Below the pieces are notes generated by a model. It was given only the letters and a program-made list of their open reading frames with translations. It was not told the origin of the DNA and made no database searches. Both the position numbers and the translations under genes were made by a program. 64,000 bases of DNA. Origin: Anaerolineaceae bacterium (lineage in GTDB: Bacteria > Chloroflexota > Anaerolineae > Anaerolineales > Anaerolineaceae). The stretch is taken from contig JAFGLU010000101.1 of the NCBI GenBank assembly GCA_016927865.1, positions 35,775 to 99,774 of the forward strand, written 5' to 3'. This document shows positions 1-7,197 of this stretch, piece by piece (within the stretch, counting starts at the first letter, position 1; every line of letters starts with the position of its first letter).

Positions 1-914
1 GGCCGGCCGTGGTTGATGATGCCGAACGCGCCGTCGAAATTCCACAGGGAATATCCCCAACCGTATTCCTTGAACAGCCCCAGCAGGTCGGAGAACCAGC
101 GCAGAGCTACGTCGTTGGGTGTCTTGGAGTAGCAGCCCATCTCACCAATATGCACCGCCACGCCCTGGGCCTGCACTTCCCGCCAGGGGCGGTAATACTC
201 GGCCAGCGTGTCATGGTTCCAGATCTTGCCGTCCCATTCCAAGCCTGGGTAGACCGGTTCGGCCAGCCCTTCGTGCCCGTCCCACCAGTTGGCCTGGTAG
301 TGGCTGATGGCCATGGGCGCGTAGCCGCGCCCGGAGTGGGTCACACCCAAATCGGCCAGCTCGGGCACGGCAATACCGCCCCCGCCGATGCCGTCAATGG
401 TAATCTGACGCTCGGGATGGATGGCGCGGATAGCAGCCACCACACGGCGCATGACCGCGGCATGGTTGTCGCGGGTGAAGCCGTATTGGCCCACGTTGGG
501 AGGCTCGTTAAGCATATCGAAACTGAGCTGCTCACTGGGCACATCCCGGTAGCGCCGGGCAAATGTCTCCCACAAGAAGACGAAGGCGTCCTGCGCTTCT
601 TTGTCCAGCCACAGGTTGTGCTTTTCGAGGTGGTTGCCGTTGATGCAGTAGCCGGGGGCGCGGTGGATATTGAGATTCATGTGCAGACCCCGCTGCTGGC
701 AGGCCGCCAGGTAGCTGTCAATCTTTTCGAACACGCCCTCATCCGGGTGGAAGTAATCGAAGTCCCTTGTCCAAAAACGGTAGTCGGTGGGAATGCGCAC
801 AAAGTCGAAGCCGTAATGCGCCAGGAAGTCCAGCTCATCCAGGGCCGGCGGCTGGGGAGAGCGGTCTCCCCAGCGCGAGAACATCCACAAGAAGTTGAAA
901 CCGTATCGCGGCAT
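1..914 (-). CDS. GH5-type glycoside hydrolase (cellulase/mannanase-like), C-terminus outside window
   Basis: Read on the minus strand from ATG at 914, the frame stays open to the window edge (about 304 residues). It matches the TIM-barrel glycoside hydrolase family 5 pattern. The segment DMLNEPPN carries the acid/base Glu after Asn, and a later IGEMGC carries the probable nucleophile Glu. The tail LWNFDGAFGI is typical of endoglucanase/mannanase C-termini. The enzyme should cleave beta-1,4-linked polysaccharide; the substrate cannot be read from sequence. No signal peptide is present at this start (MPRYGFNFLWMF), so it is probably cytoplasmic. It is coupled to the upstream transglutaminase-like gene by a TGATG one-base overlap, so the two are co-translated from the promoter at 1812-1842. 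Confidence 0.88.
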   Translation of the reverse strand, partial: MPRYGFNFLWMFSRWGDRSPQPPALDELDFLAHYGFDFVRIPTDYRFWTRDFDYFHPDEGVFEKIDSYLAACQQRGLHMNLNIHRAPGYCINGNHLEKHNLWLDKEAQDAFVFLWETFARRYRDVPSEQLSFDMLNEPPNVGQYGFTRDNHAAVMRRVVAAIRAIHPERQITIDGIGGGGIAVPELADLGVTHSGRGYAPMAISHYQANWWDGHEGLAEPVYPGLEWDGKIWNHDTLAEYYRPWREVQAQGVAVHIGEMGCYSKTPNDVALRWFSDLLGLFKEYGWGYSLWNFDGAFGIINHGR

Positions 915-1759
915 CAGTCACTCCATTCGTTAGGGGCCAAGAAATCAGGCGTGGATTGGTACAGCGCGCGGATGGCGTCCAAATCCTCTGTCAGAGTCAG
1001 CGCGGCGGCGTGGTCGAGCAGGTCGAGTTCTGTTAGGGTGCGCATCTCAAAGGAGCGCTCCAAGATTCCCCATCCGTCCCAGGGAAGAACCTCAAACTTG
1101 TTCAGGGCCAGCAAATCGCGCAGCAGATCACCTTCGATGAAGTCCATGCCCTTCATGTCGAAGATGCCGAAGCTGTCGGGGTCGGCTTCACCGCGTCGCG
1201 CCATCAGCCAGGCCTCGCCGCCAGTGACGAACTGCCCTTTGGGCATGTCCAGCGGGTCGAAGGACAGTTTGAGCGCATCTTGCTGCACGGCGTCCAACTG
1301 CGCATCCAGCATCACCCAGCGGGCTTGCTCGCTGTTCCAATATTCCGCCACCCAGTGATCCTCGTAATGATTGGGAATAAAGTATGTGCCGAATCCGCAG
1401 CGCGAACGGGCTGGGATGCCCTTGGCGCGCAGCATGGAAACGATGGTCAGGGTGAAGTCGCGGCAGTTACCCACCAACCGCTGCTCGGGCGTGCGGGCTT
1501 TGCTCATGGGGCGGTTGTCCAGCTCCAGCAAGCGGGCCAGTTTGTGCTTAACCGGGCGGATGCCCACCTCGCCCTTGCGGGTCTCAGACAACTCCAAGCC
1601 GTAGGCCCCGGCCCAAAACACATGGACCAGGCACTGCTGCACGGTCTTCACCAGGCTGGGAACATCGGAAGGCAGATCGACAAACAAGCGCCCCAATTCA
1701 CCAGGGTTGCTCATCGGGGACTGTTCACGGTAGTATTCGAGGGGGGACACGGCGTTCAT
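914..1759 (-). CDS. Transglutaminase-like (papain-fold) protein
   Basis: 281 residues. The transglutaminase-core triad is visible: Cys in GNCRDFT (about residue 120), His in DHWVAEYW and Asp in MLDAQLD. This fold usually acts as a cysteine peptidase, amidase or transglutaminase. No signal peptide or membrane segment is seen, so it is probably cytoplasmic. The gene ends in a TGATG overlap with the GH5 gene and starts 53 bases downstream of a promoter with a 19-bp spacer. The substrate is unknown. Pairing with a glycosidase suggests use on glycopeptide or oligosaccharide material, but that is inference. Confidence 0.8.
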   Translation of the reverse strand: MNAVSPLEYYREQSPMSNPGELGRLFVDLPSDVPSLVKTVQQCLVHVFWAGAYGLELSETRKGEVGIRPVKHKLARLLELDNRPMSKARTPEQRLVGNCRDFTLTIVSMLRAKGIPARSRCGFGTYFIPNHYEDHWVAEYWNSEQARWVMLDAQLDAVQQDALKLSFDPLDMPKGQFVTGGEAWLMARRGEADPDSFGIFDMKGMDFIEGDLLRDLLALNKFEVLPWDGWGILERSFEMRTLTELDLLDHAAALTLTEDLDAIRALYQSTPDFLAPNEWSD

Positions 1760-1811
1760 CTTTTAATTGTACTCCTATCGACACAAGACATCGGTTGGTT
1801 TTGGTGTCTCG

Positions 1812-1842
1812 AGTCTAGCCCATGCCCCAAGGGGAGAGTCAA
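1812..1842 (-). promoter_or_regulatory. MerR-type promoter/operator (19-bp spacer)
   Basis: On the minus strand TTGACT (1842-1837) and TAGACT (1817-1812) are separated by exactly 19 bases containing CTCCCCTTGGGG. Overlong 19-bp spacers holding a dyad are the hallmark of promoters untwisted by MerR-family activators. The -35 box and the dyad's left half recur in front of the merR-like gene at 55568-55598. It should drive the transglutaminase-GH5 pair. It overlaps the last codons of the membrane-protein gene upstream. Confidence 0.65.
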
Positions 1843-3809
1843 GGGCATTTTTGCCCATTCATCCATTCGTCAATTGCAGTTTGTGTAGTGATCTCGTCGC
1901 GCAGGTTGCGCCATACCTGGCACACCAGCGGGCGAATGGCAGTATCGATCTGAATGGCTTGATCGGAGAGGGCCAGGGCGCTGTCAACGTCGCCGGTTTG
2001 CGCATAGCCTTTAATAAATACCGTCAACTCTGCCGGAGACAACGGGCTCAAGCCATCAGCGCGGGTCTGCTTGTAAATCCGGGTGACTTCCGCCCAATCC
2101 CCCTGTTGGGCAGCCAGGCCGGCTTTGCTAACGGCGTAACACCAACCGTGAACCGGCTCGGGACCCAAGAAGGCCGGTGGCTGCGCGGATTCACCTGGTA
2201 AGATTTGTGCCGTGTTGCTCAGCGGCAGTGCCCCTAGCAGCGTCTCTGGCAAATGCGGCAGGAGTGCGTCCTCGGGGGCTAGAACGCGCAAACAGGTTCC
2301 CGGTGTGGCGTAAATCACCACCGTCTGCGAGGTATTACCCGAGAAAGTAAGGTGCGTAACGGGCGTGTTAGGTTCGTAGCTGGGGAGATGGTTGACGCGG
2401 TAAGCCATGTCGAATAGTTTATAACGCGCGTTCGGGGCGTGATTCTCGGGATCGTAGATCCAATTGAGCAGCCCGGTGAGTGAATTATCGGTCAGGTATT
2501 GCGTGGGAGGTTGGTGCGTGATGATGAGGGTATCTTGTTCCAGTTGCGGCGCGCGCCAGACGAGCTGCCAAAAATAATCGCGGGTAATGTCCCATTCCCG
2601 GCGGTAGGTGTTCATCTGCTGGAACTGAAAACCAACAATGAAGGCAATTAGCACCGCCAGAACGGCGGGAATGTGCCGGGGCTTGACGAACACAGCCACC
2701 AGCCCGGCCATTCCCAGGCAAGCCCCGGCCATGAACGGCAACGTGGTGCGGTCCCAGGAATAGCTCAGGGTGACTTGCAGCCCCGCCGCCCACACCGGGA
2801 TGCCCCCCGCCAGCATGGCAAACAACCCCAGGAGCAGCCCTTTCCGGCCCCAGCCCTCATCGGCTGTAATACTTTCGGCTGGATATCGGCGAGAATCGGC
2901 GAAGAAGAACAGCCCCAGGAAAACGATGCAGATGGCCAGCAGGGCTAAATAGATCAACAGGGTAACGCCGCCGCGCGGAATTTGGAAAATAATACCCCAG
3001 GCGTGCAGGCCGGTGGTGAAAATGTCGCGGGTCACCTTCCAAATCAAGACGAGCACTTCCCAAGGGTTGGAGCGGAGATCGTTCAGTAGCGTGGGTTGGT
3101 AGTAAACCGATTGAAATACCAGGCCGCGCCAGATGAGATATCCACCATAGAGGAGCAAGTAGGGCAGCCAGTGCAGGGCCAGCTTTTGCCAGCGCCGGGA
3201 AGAGTTTTGTCGCCAGATCAAGGCGCCCAGAATCACCGGGCGCAGCAGCTCCAAACCGGTGAAATATTCGATGCCGAACATGCTCAAACCCGTGACCAGA
3301 GAGGCGATCGTATACGATATGAAGGCGCGCGGTTGCTGGATGGAACGAATCATGAATATGAGCGACACCATCAGTAGGCAGAAGGTGGCAAAATGCAGGC
3401 AAAATTCCAGGGGCATGGCCTGCTGCATGAAGCCGGGATAGACCGCCAGCAAACATGCCGCCCAGGTGAAAATGCGCTTGCGCTCGGGCCATGTCAGCGC
3501 CAGCACCTGGTAGAACAACACCGGCATTAACCAGCGCAGCACCAGAAGAAAGGCATGATAGGCCCAGATGGTTTCCTGGAACAAAGGCGTGATCAGCCGG
3601 TAGATCCACGGCGCAAAGGGGCGAAAGCCGCCTAGATAATCGTGGAAGCCTTCCGGGCCGTAACGATGATAGGTGTAAAGAAAAGCCGGGTCATCCCCAT
3701 ACAGGCCCAATTGTGGCAGGACAACGCTGTAACTGAGCAGAACCAGCGCCAGCAACACACCGTACAGTTGGATTTCGGGTTTTTGGAAGAAGCGAAGGAC
3801 AGCTTTCAT
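1839..3809 (-). CDS. Polytopic membrane protein with C-terminal TPR-like tail, GT-C-like
   Basis: 656 residues. About ten hydrophobic segments fill residues 15-420. The first loop carries GDDPAFLYTYHRYGPEG, an acidic-pair loop of the kind seen in GT-C lipid-linked sugar transferases, but no family-defining motif is certain. The C-terminal 200 residues are soluble and end in a helical repeat (YAQTGDVDSALALSDQAIQ) resembling a TPR. It could transfer sugars to lipid or protein at the membrane, which is inference from topology. The gene stands alone; its 3' end overlaps the promoter of the next operon. Confidence 0.6.
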   Translation of the reverse strand: MKAVLRFFQKPEIQLYGVLLALVLLSYSVVLPQLGLYGDDPAFLYTYHRYGPEGFHDYLGGFRPFAPWIYRLITPLFQETIWAYHAFLLVLRWLMPVLFYQVLALTWPERKRIFTWAACLLAVYPGFMQQAMPLEFCLHFATFCLLMVSLIFMIRSIQQPRAFISYTIASLVTGLSMFGIEYFTGLELLRPVILGALIWRQNSSRRWQKLALHWLPYLLLYGGYLIWRGLVFQSVYYQPTLLNDLRSNPWEVLVLIWKVTRDIFTTGLHAWGIIFQIPRGGVTLLIYLALLAICIVFLGLFFFADSRRYPAESITADEGWGRKGLLLGLFAMLAGGIPVWAAGLQVTLSYSWDRTTLPFMAGACLGMAGLVAVFVKPRHIPAVLAVLIAFIVGFQFQQMNTYRREWDITRDYFWQLVWRAPQLEQDTLIITHQPPTQYLTDNSLTGLLNWIYDPENHAPNARYKLFDMAYRVNHLPSYEPNTPVTHLTFSGNTSQTVVIYATPGTCLRVLAPEDALLPHLPETLLGALPLSNTAQILPGESAQPPAFLGPEPVHGWCYAVSKAGLAAQQGDWAEVTRIYKQTRADGLSPLSPAELTVFIKGYAQTGDVDSALALSDQAIQIDTAIRPLVCQVWRNLRDEITTQTAIDEWMNGQKCP

Positions 3810-3896
3810 AGGCGAGGTGAATTATACGGTTATTTGTCACCACCACGCAAGGCCAGGTACTGTTCCTCCTGTAGCGGCGAGGCGAGCTTCAACAAG

Positions 3897-3935
3897 GAGG
3901 CTGACCCAGTCCGTGTAGCCTCGTCGTTTTTTTTT
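3897..3935 (+). terminator. Hairpin plus T9 tract, plus-strand orientation
   Basis: GAGGCT (3897-3902) pairs with AGCCTC (3917-3922) across a 14-base loop and is followed closely by nine T (3927-3935), then seven G. It has the shape of an intrinsic terminator for plus-strand transcription, although both neighbouring genes are on the minus strand. It may block antisense transcription into the ankyrin gene, or be chance. Confidence 0.35.
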
Positions 3936-3965
3936 GGGGGGGAGATGGTGTTCAGCAAGAAGTTG

Positions 3966-4628
3966 TCACCCGCCAATACGGGTAAGAATTTCCACCACCT
4001 CGGCGTGGCCCAGCGTTTGGGCCATGCCCAGTGCGGTACGTCCGTCTTTGGTGCGGGCAGATGCATCGGCGCCGTGATCCAGCAGCAGGCGTACCATTTC
4101 AGTCTGGCCGTTGGCAGCCGCGGCTTGCAGCGGGGTGAAATCTTCGGCCTGGCGGGCATTCACGTCGGCGCCGTGAGCGATGAGGATTTGGGCGACCTTG
4201 AAGTGCTGCCCTGCGACCGCGGAATGAAGCGGCATCACGCGCTGTGGGTTGGTTGAAGGCCGGTTGACCTCTGCGCCGCTCTTCAGCAGTAGTTCAACGA
4301 TCTCGGTTCGGCCAAAGAAAGCAGCCAAACCCAACGGCGAAAAGCCGTCTACGGCGGTTCCGTTGACCAGCTCGGGGTTGGTGGCCAGCAAGGCCTTCAC
4401 CCGCCCGGTGATGCCGATGGCCGTGGCGGCAAAGATATCGACCTGGGCGCCGTGCTCCAGCAGGAAGCGGATGATGCGCGGCTCGTTGTAATACATGGCG
4501 AATAAAACAGCCGAGACCCCTGATGGGGTGGTGGCGTTCGCCAGAGACGCATCCTCTGCAACCAATGCGCGGATGGCGTCTAAATCGCCGTGCATGATGG
4601 CCTGGAATAGCTGTTCCGGTTTGTTCAT
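3966..4628 (-). CDS. Ankyrin-repeat protein
   Basis: 220 residues from the ATG at 4628, chosen because AGGAG lies 5-9 bases upstream; the longer frame to 4682 lacks such a site and would extend toward the repeat element. Five to six ankyrin repeats of about 33 residues cover nearly the whole protein, with recurring TPL.AA...G...V..LL..GADVN signatures (for example TPLQAAAANGQTEMVRLLL). There is no signal peptide, so it is a cytoplasmic protein-interaction module. The partner is unknown and no neighbour points to one. Confidence 0.85.
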   Translation of the reverse strand: MNKPEQLFQAIMHGDLDAIRALVAEDASLANATTPSGVSAVLFAMYYNEPRIIRFLLEHGAQVDIFAATAIGITGRVKALLATNPELVNGTAVDGFSPLGLAAFFGRTEIVELLLKSGAEVNRPSTNPQRVMPLHSAVAGQHFKVAQILIAHGADVNARQAEDFTPLQAAAANGQTEMVRLLLDHGADASARTKDGRTALGMAQTLGHAEVVEILTRIGG

Positions 4629-4687
4629 GGTTGCTCCTGCCCCCGTATGAAATTGAGACCAAAGCCCGGAATTATTATACAAGAAAT

Positions 4688-4799
4688 GTTATTGCTCAGT
4701 GAGTGGAGAAAGGTCCCGAATATGATGTGTTTGTGGGGTGCTTCGCACCCCACAAACACATCATATTCGGACCTCTTTCACCTCTAGCTGAGTATTTAA
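4688..4799. mobile_element. Palindromic MITE-like element, copy 1
   Basis: A 112-bp element. The central hairpin has perfect 25-base arms (4717-4741 and 4745-4769) around a TTC triloop. The outer arms read GTTATTGCTCAG on the left and CTGAGTATTTAA on the right. It is bounded by CAAGAAAT (4680-4687) and CAGGAAAT (4800-4807), a 7-of-8 direct repeat, as expected of an older insertion. Confidence 0.75.
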
Positions 4800-4841
4800 C
4801 AGGAAATTATGATTGGCGAACCACTGTCTGTGCGCAGAATC

Positions 4842-4895
4842 GCCTCCATGTTCTGTAAGGGAAATTCATGAATTTCCCTTACAGAACATGGAGGC
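4842..4895. repeat. 54-bp perfect palindrome with AATTCATGAATT core
   Basis: Perfectly self-complementary from 4842 to 4895, centred on the TCATGA at 4868/4869, and followed by CTTTT. The core (TAAGGGAAATTCATGAATTT) resembles the palindrome behind uvrC at 46967-47014, so it belongs to a second dispersed palindrome type. It lacks the triloop and outer arms of the MITE-like family. It could act as a terminator in either direction. Confidence 0.75.
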
Positions 4896-5063
4896 CTTTT
4901 AATGAGTAAGAGCCGGGTACGCCTGCCCGGCCCTTACTATCGGAGGAGAAGAAGAATTGAAAGTCGCCCGTTGAGACTATATTAGCATACCGTTAGCCGC
5001 ATTACTTGACGCCATAAATACGCCTTCCCTACGCTTGGCCTACATTGTCTGCTTAGATTTTTA

Positions 5064-5175
5064 GTAACTGCTCAGAGGGTGGAGAAAGTCCCTGAATTTG
5101 AGGTGTGTGTGGGGTGCTTCGCACCCCACACACACCTCAAATTTAGGTTTCTTCCGCCTCTGGCTGAGTAGTTAC
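5064..5175. mobile_element. Palindromic MITE-like element, copy 2 (exact 8-bp duplication)
   Basis: A 112-bp element beginning GTAACTGCTCAG and ending CTGAGTAGTTAC, nearly perfect terminal inverted repeats. The inner arms (5093-5117 and 5121-5145) pair with one G-T wobble around a TTC triloop. The 8-bp sequence GATTTTTA occurs immediately on both sides (5056-5063 and 5176-5183), a target-site duplication. This is the best-preserved copy. Confidence 0.9.
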
Positions 5176-5223
5176 GATTTTTAGTAATTCTCCCACGGCA
5201 ACTCCATGGCGACGTCACCTTCC

Positions 5224-5254
5224 TTGTCGTCCAACCCGGGGGAGGGTTTATAAT
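5224..5254 (+). promoter_or_regulatory. Candidate promoter, possibly leaderless, for aarF-like gene
   Basis: TATAAT at 5249-5254 ends six bases before the ATG at 5261. A weak -35 (TTGTCG, 5224-5229) lies 19 bases upstream. A -10 box this close to the start codon implies a leaderless transcript; no Shine-Dalgarno sequence precedes the ATG. Confidence 0.4.
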
Positions 5255-5260
5255 CCTTTT

Positions 5261-6910
5261 ATGCTTCGCACCCGATACCGCCGAATTCTTTGGTTTTTTG
5301 CTCGCGTCTTGCTGAGCCTGTTGTGGTGGGACATCCTCCTGCCGCACATCGGTTTACGCTCCCTCTCCAACCGCAATCGCCCGGCCCGCATGAAGCGCAT
5401 CGCCGTGTCCTTTCGCGCCCTGGCAGTGCAGATGGGTGGCGTGATGATCAAGGTTGGGCAGTTCCTTTCGGCTCGCCTGGACGTTCTCCCGCGCGAAATC
5501 ACCGACGAACTGTCAGGCTTGCAGGACGAGGTTAGCGCCGAACGCTTCGAAGATATTCGCCGGGTGGTGGAGAGTGAGTTCAACCGCCCCCTGGACGAGT
5601 TGTTCGCCGAGTTTGACCCCCAACCCCTGGCCTCCGCCTCCATTGGGCAGGTGCACACAGCCCGTCTGCGCCGCGCTGAAAACCCCGCCGGCGTGGATGT
5701 GGTGGTCAAGGTGCAGCGCCCGATGATTGAGGCCATTGTCGACGTGGACCTGGCTGCTTTTCGCGTGGTGGCGCGCTGGGTCGATAAGTACCCGCCCATC
5801 CGCAAGCGTATGGATATGCCCTCGTTGATGGAGGAGTTCAGCCGCTCGCTTTTGGAAGAGATTGACTACCTGCGCGAGGGGAAGAACGCCGAGACTTTTG
5901 CCGAGAACTTTGCCAATCGTACCGATATTCGTGTTCCACTGGTGTATTGGAGTCACACGTCCCGCCGGGTGCTGTGCCTCGAGCGCATCCGAGCCATCAA
6001 GATCACCGATTATGAGGCCATTGATTCTGCCGGCATCAGCCGGGCCGAAGTGGCTGAGCGTTTGTTTGACACCTATTTGCAGCAGATCTTTGAGGATCGC
6101 TTCTTTCATGCCGATCCACACCCCGGCAACCTGTTTGTGCTGCCCCTGGACAACCCGGACGAACCGGGCGCGTGGCAATTGATCTTCGTGGATTTTGGCA
6201 TGACCGGCACACTGAATGAAACGATGCTGAAAGGTCTTACCGAAGTGTTGATTGCCCTCGGCTTGCAAGACGCGGCTCGGTTGGTAAAGGCCTATTCCAC
6301 CATGCACGTTCTTTTACCCGGAGCCGATGTGGAGGCCATTCAAGCAGCCAGCGCGGAGGCTTTTTCACGCTTTTGGGGGCGTACCGCGCCGGAACTGGCC
6401 GGCATGGGCCGCGAGGAGATTATGAAATGGGCGTCCCAATTTGCCGACATCCTCTATGAACTGCCCTTCCAGGTACCGGAGGATTTTATCCTTCTGTTCC
6501 GCTGCGTAGGTATTCTCTCGGGCATTTGCAGCGGGCTGAACACCGATTTCAACATCTGGACCCAGGTCACACCTTACGCCACGAAGCTGGTTGAGTCTCA
6601 ACGCAGTGGCGGGGTGGAGATGATCGTCCGCGAGGCAGGCGATTTGCTGCGCGTGCTGGTCAGCATGCCGCGCCGCGCCGAAAACCTGATCAACCGCCTG
6701 GAGCAGGGTAAGTTGTCGGTGCAGACTCCAGATTTGGGCCGTCAGGTCGGCCGCCTGGATCGTTCCGTCCGGAGGATGGCGGGGGCAGTGGTTTTTGCCG
6801 CTTTCTTCCTGGGAGCGGTTCAATTGTATGGCGGCGGTTATACCACCCCGGCCTATGTCGCCTTGGGGGCAGCCTTGCTCAGTTTGGCATGGACAGCGTT
6901 CAGCCGTTGA
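5261..6910 (+). CDS. ABC1/AarF/UbiB-family atypical kinase
   Basis: 549 residues. ADCK/UbiB signatures appear in order: the KxGQ motif in MIKVGQFLSARLDVLP (about residue 62), the Ala-rich loop ASASIGQVH (about 127), the Lys in VVKVQRP, catalytic HADPHPGN (about 285) and the DFG loop FVDFGMTG (about 312). Two hydrophobic segments near the C-terminus (about 505-545) anchor it in the membrane, as in UbiB. The family acts as an ATPase/kinase supporting isoprenoid-quinone or lipid metabolism. No quinone genes are adjacent, so the pathway here is open. A MITE-like element sits directly behind its stop codon. Confidence 0.92.
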   Translation: MLRTRYRRILWFFARVLLSLLWWDILLPHIGLRSLSNRNRPARMKRIAVSFRALAVQMGGVMIKVGQFLSARLDVLPREITDELSGLQDEVSAERFEDIRRVVESEFNRPLDELFAEFDPQPLASASIGQVHTARLRRAENPAGVDVVVKVQRPMIEAIVDVDLAAFRVVARWVDKYPPIRKRMDMPSLMEEFSRSLLEEIDYLREGKNAETFAENFANRTDIRVPLVYWSHTSRRVLCLERIRAIKITDYEAIDSAGISRAEVAERLFDTYLQQIFEDRFFHADPHPGNLFVLPLDNPDEPGAWQLIFVDFGMTGTLNETMLKGLTEVLIALGLQDAARLVKAYSTMHVLLPGADVEAIQAASAEAFSRFWGRTAPELAGMGREEIMKWASQFADILYELPFQVPEDFILLFRCVGILSGICSGLNTDFNIWTQVTPYATKLVESQRSGGVEMIVREAGDLLRVLVSMPRRAENLINRLEQGKLSVQTPDLGRQVGRLDRSVRRMAGAVVFAAFFLGAVQLYGGGYTTPAYVALGAALLSLAWTAFSR

Positions 6911-6911
6911 T

Positions 6912-7020
6912 GGTTCATTGTGAATTGGCGTGGTGAAATCCGCATTTTGAGGTATGAGGGTGGCTTCGCCGCCCTCATACCTCAAAATGCGGAACCTACC
7001 CCGGCAGCACCTAGAGAACC
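6912..7020. mobile_element. Palindromic MITE-like element, copy 3, behind the AarF stop codon
   Basis: The inner hairpin has 25-base arms (6940-6964 and 6968-6992) with one T-G wobble and a TTC triloop. The outer arms have diverged, but the ends still read GGTTC and GAACC. Flanking CCGTTGAT (6904-6911) and ACGTTGAT (7021-7028) agree at 7 of 8 bases. The left copy includes the TGA stop of the AarF gene, so the element landed exactly on the gene end. Confidence 0.6.
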
Positions 7021-7081
7021 ACGTTGATAGCTGCGGCTTTATTGACAAACTTAATGTAAAATGGATAATAAATTTAGAGGA

Positions 7082-7134
7082 CCGTATTTGAGGTGTTAGC
7101 GGGTGCGAAGCACCCGCTAACACCTCAAATATGG
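7082..7134. repeat. Palindromic element core, copy 4
   Basis: Arms 7082-7106 and 7110-7134 pair over 25 positions (one wobble) around a GAA triloop, giving the GTGCGAAGCAC cap shared with other copies. A possible right outer arm runs to GATATTTAC at 7162. No clear target duplication is seen. It lies in the leader of the SPFH operon and could affect its transcription. Confidence 0.65.
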
Positions 7135-7197
7135 GGATTATCCTCAATCGCTGGATATTTACAAAAATTCTATTCCATTAAAGGCACCCGACGGGAC

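Noticed and set aside
9..1358. Long plus-strand open frame opposite the GH5 and transglutaminase genes
   Set aside because: It is antisense to two genes with clear catalytic motifs; long opposite frames are common in GC-rich DNA and its protein shows no family pattern.
7045..7168. 8-bp target duplication for hairpin copy 4
   Set aside because: The best flanking match is 6 of 8 and the outer arms are too diverged to place the ends.
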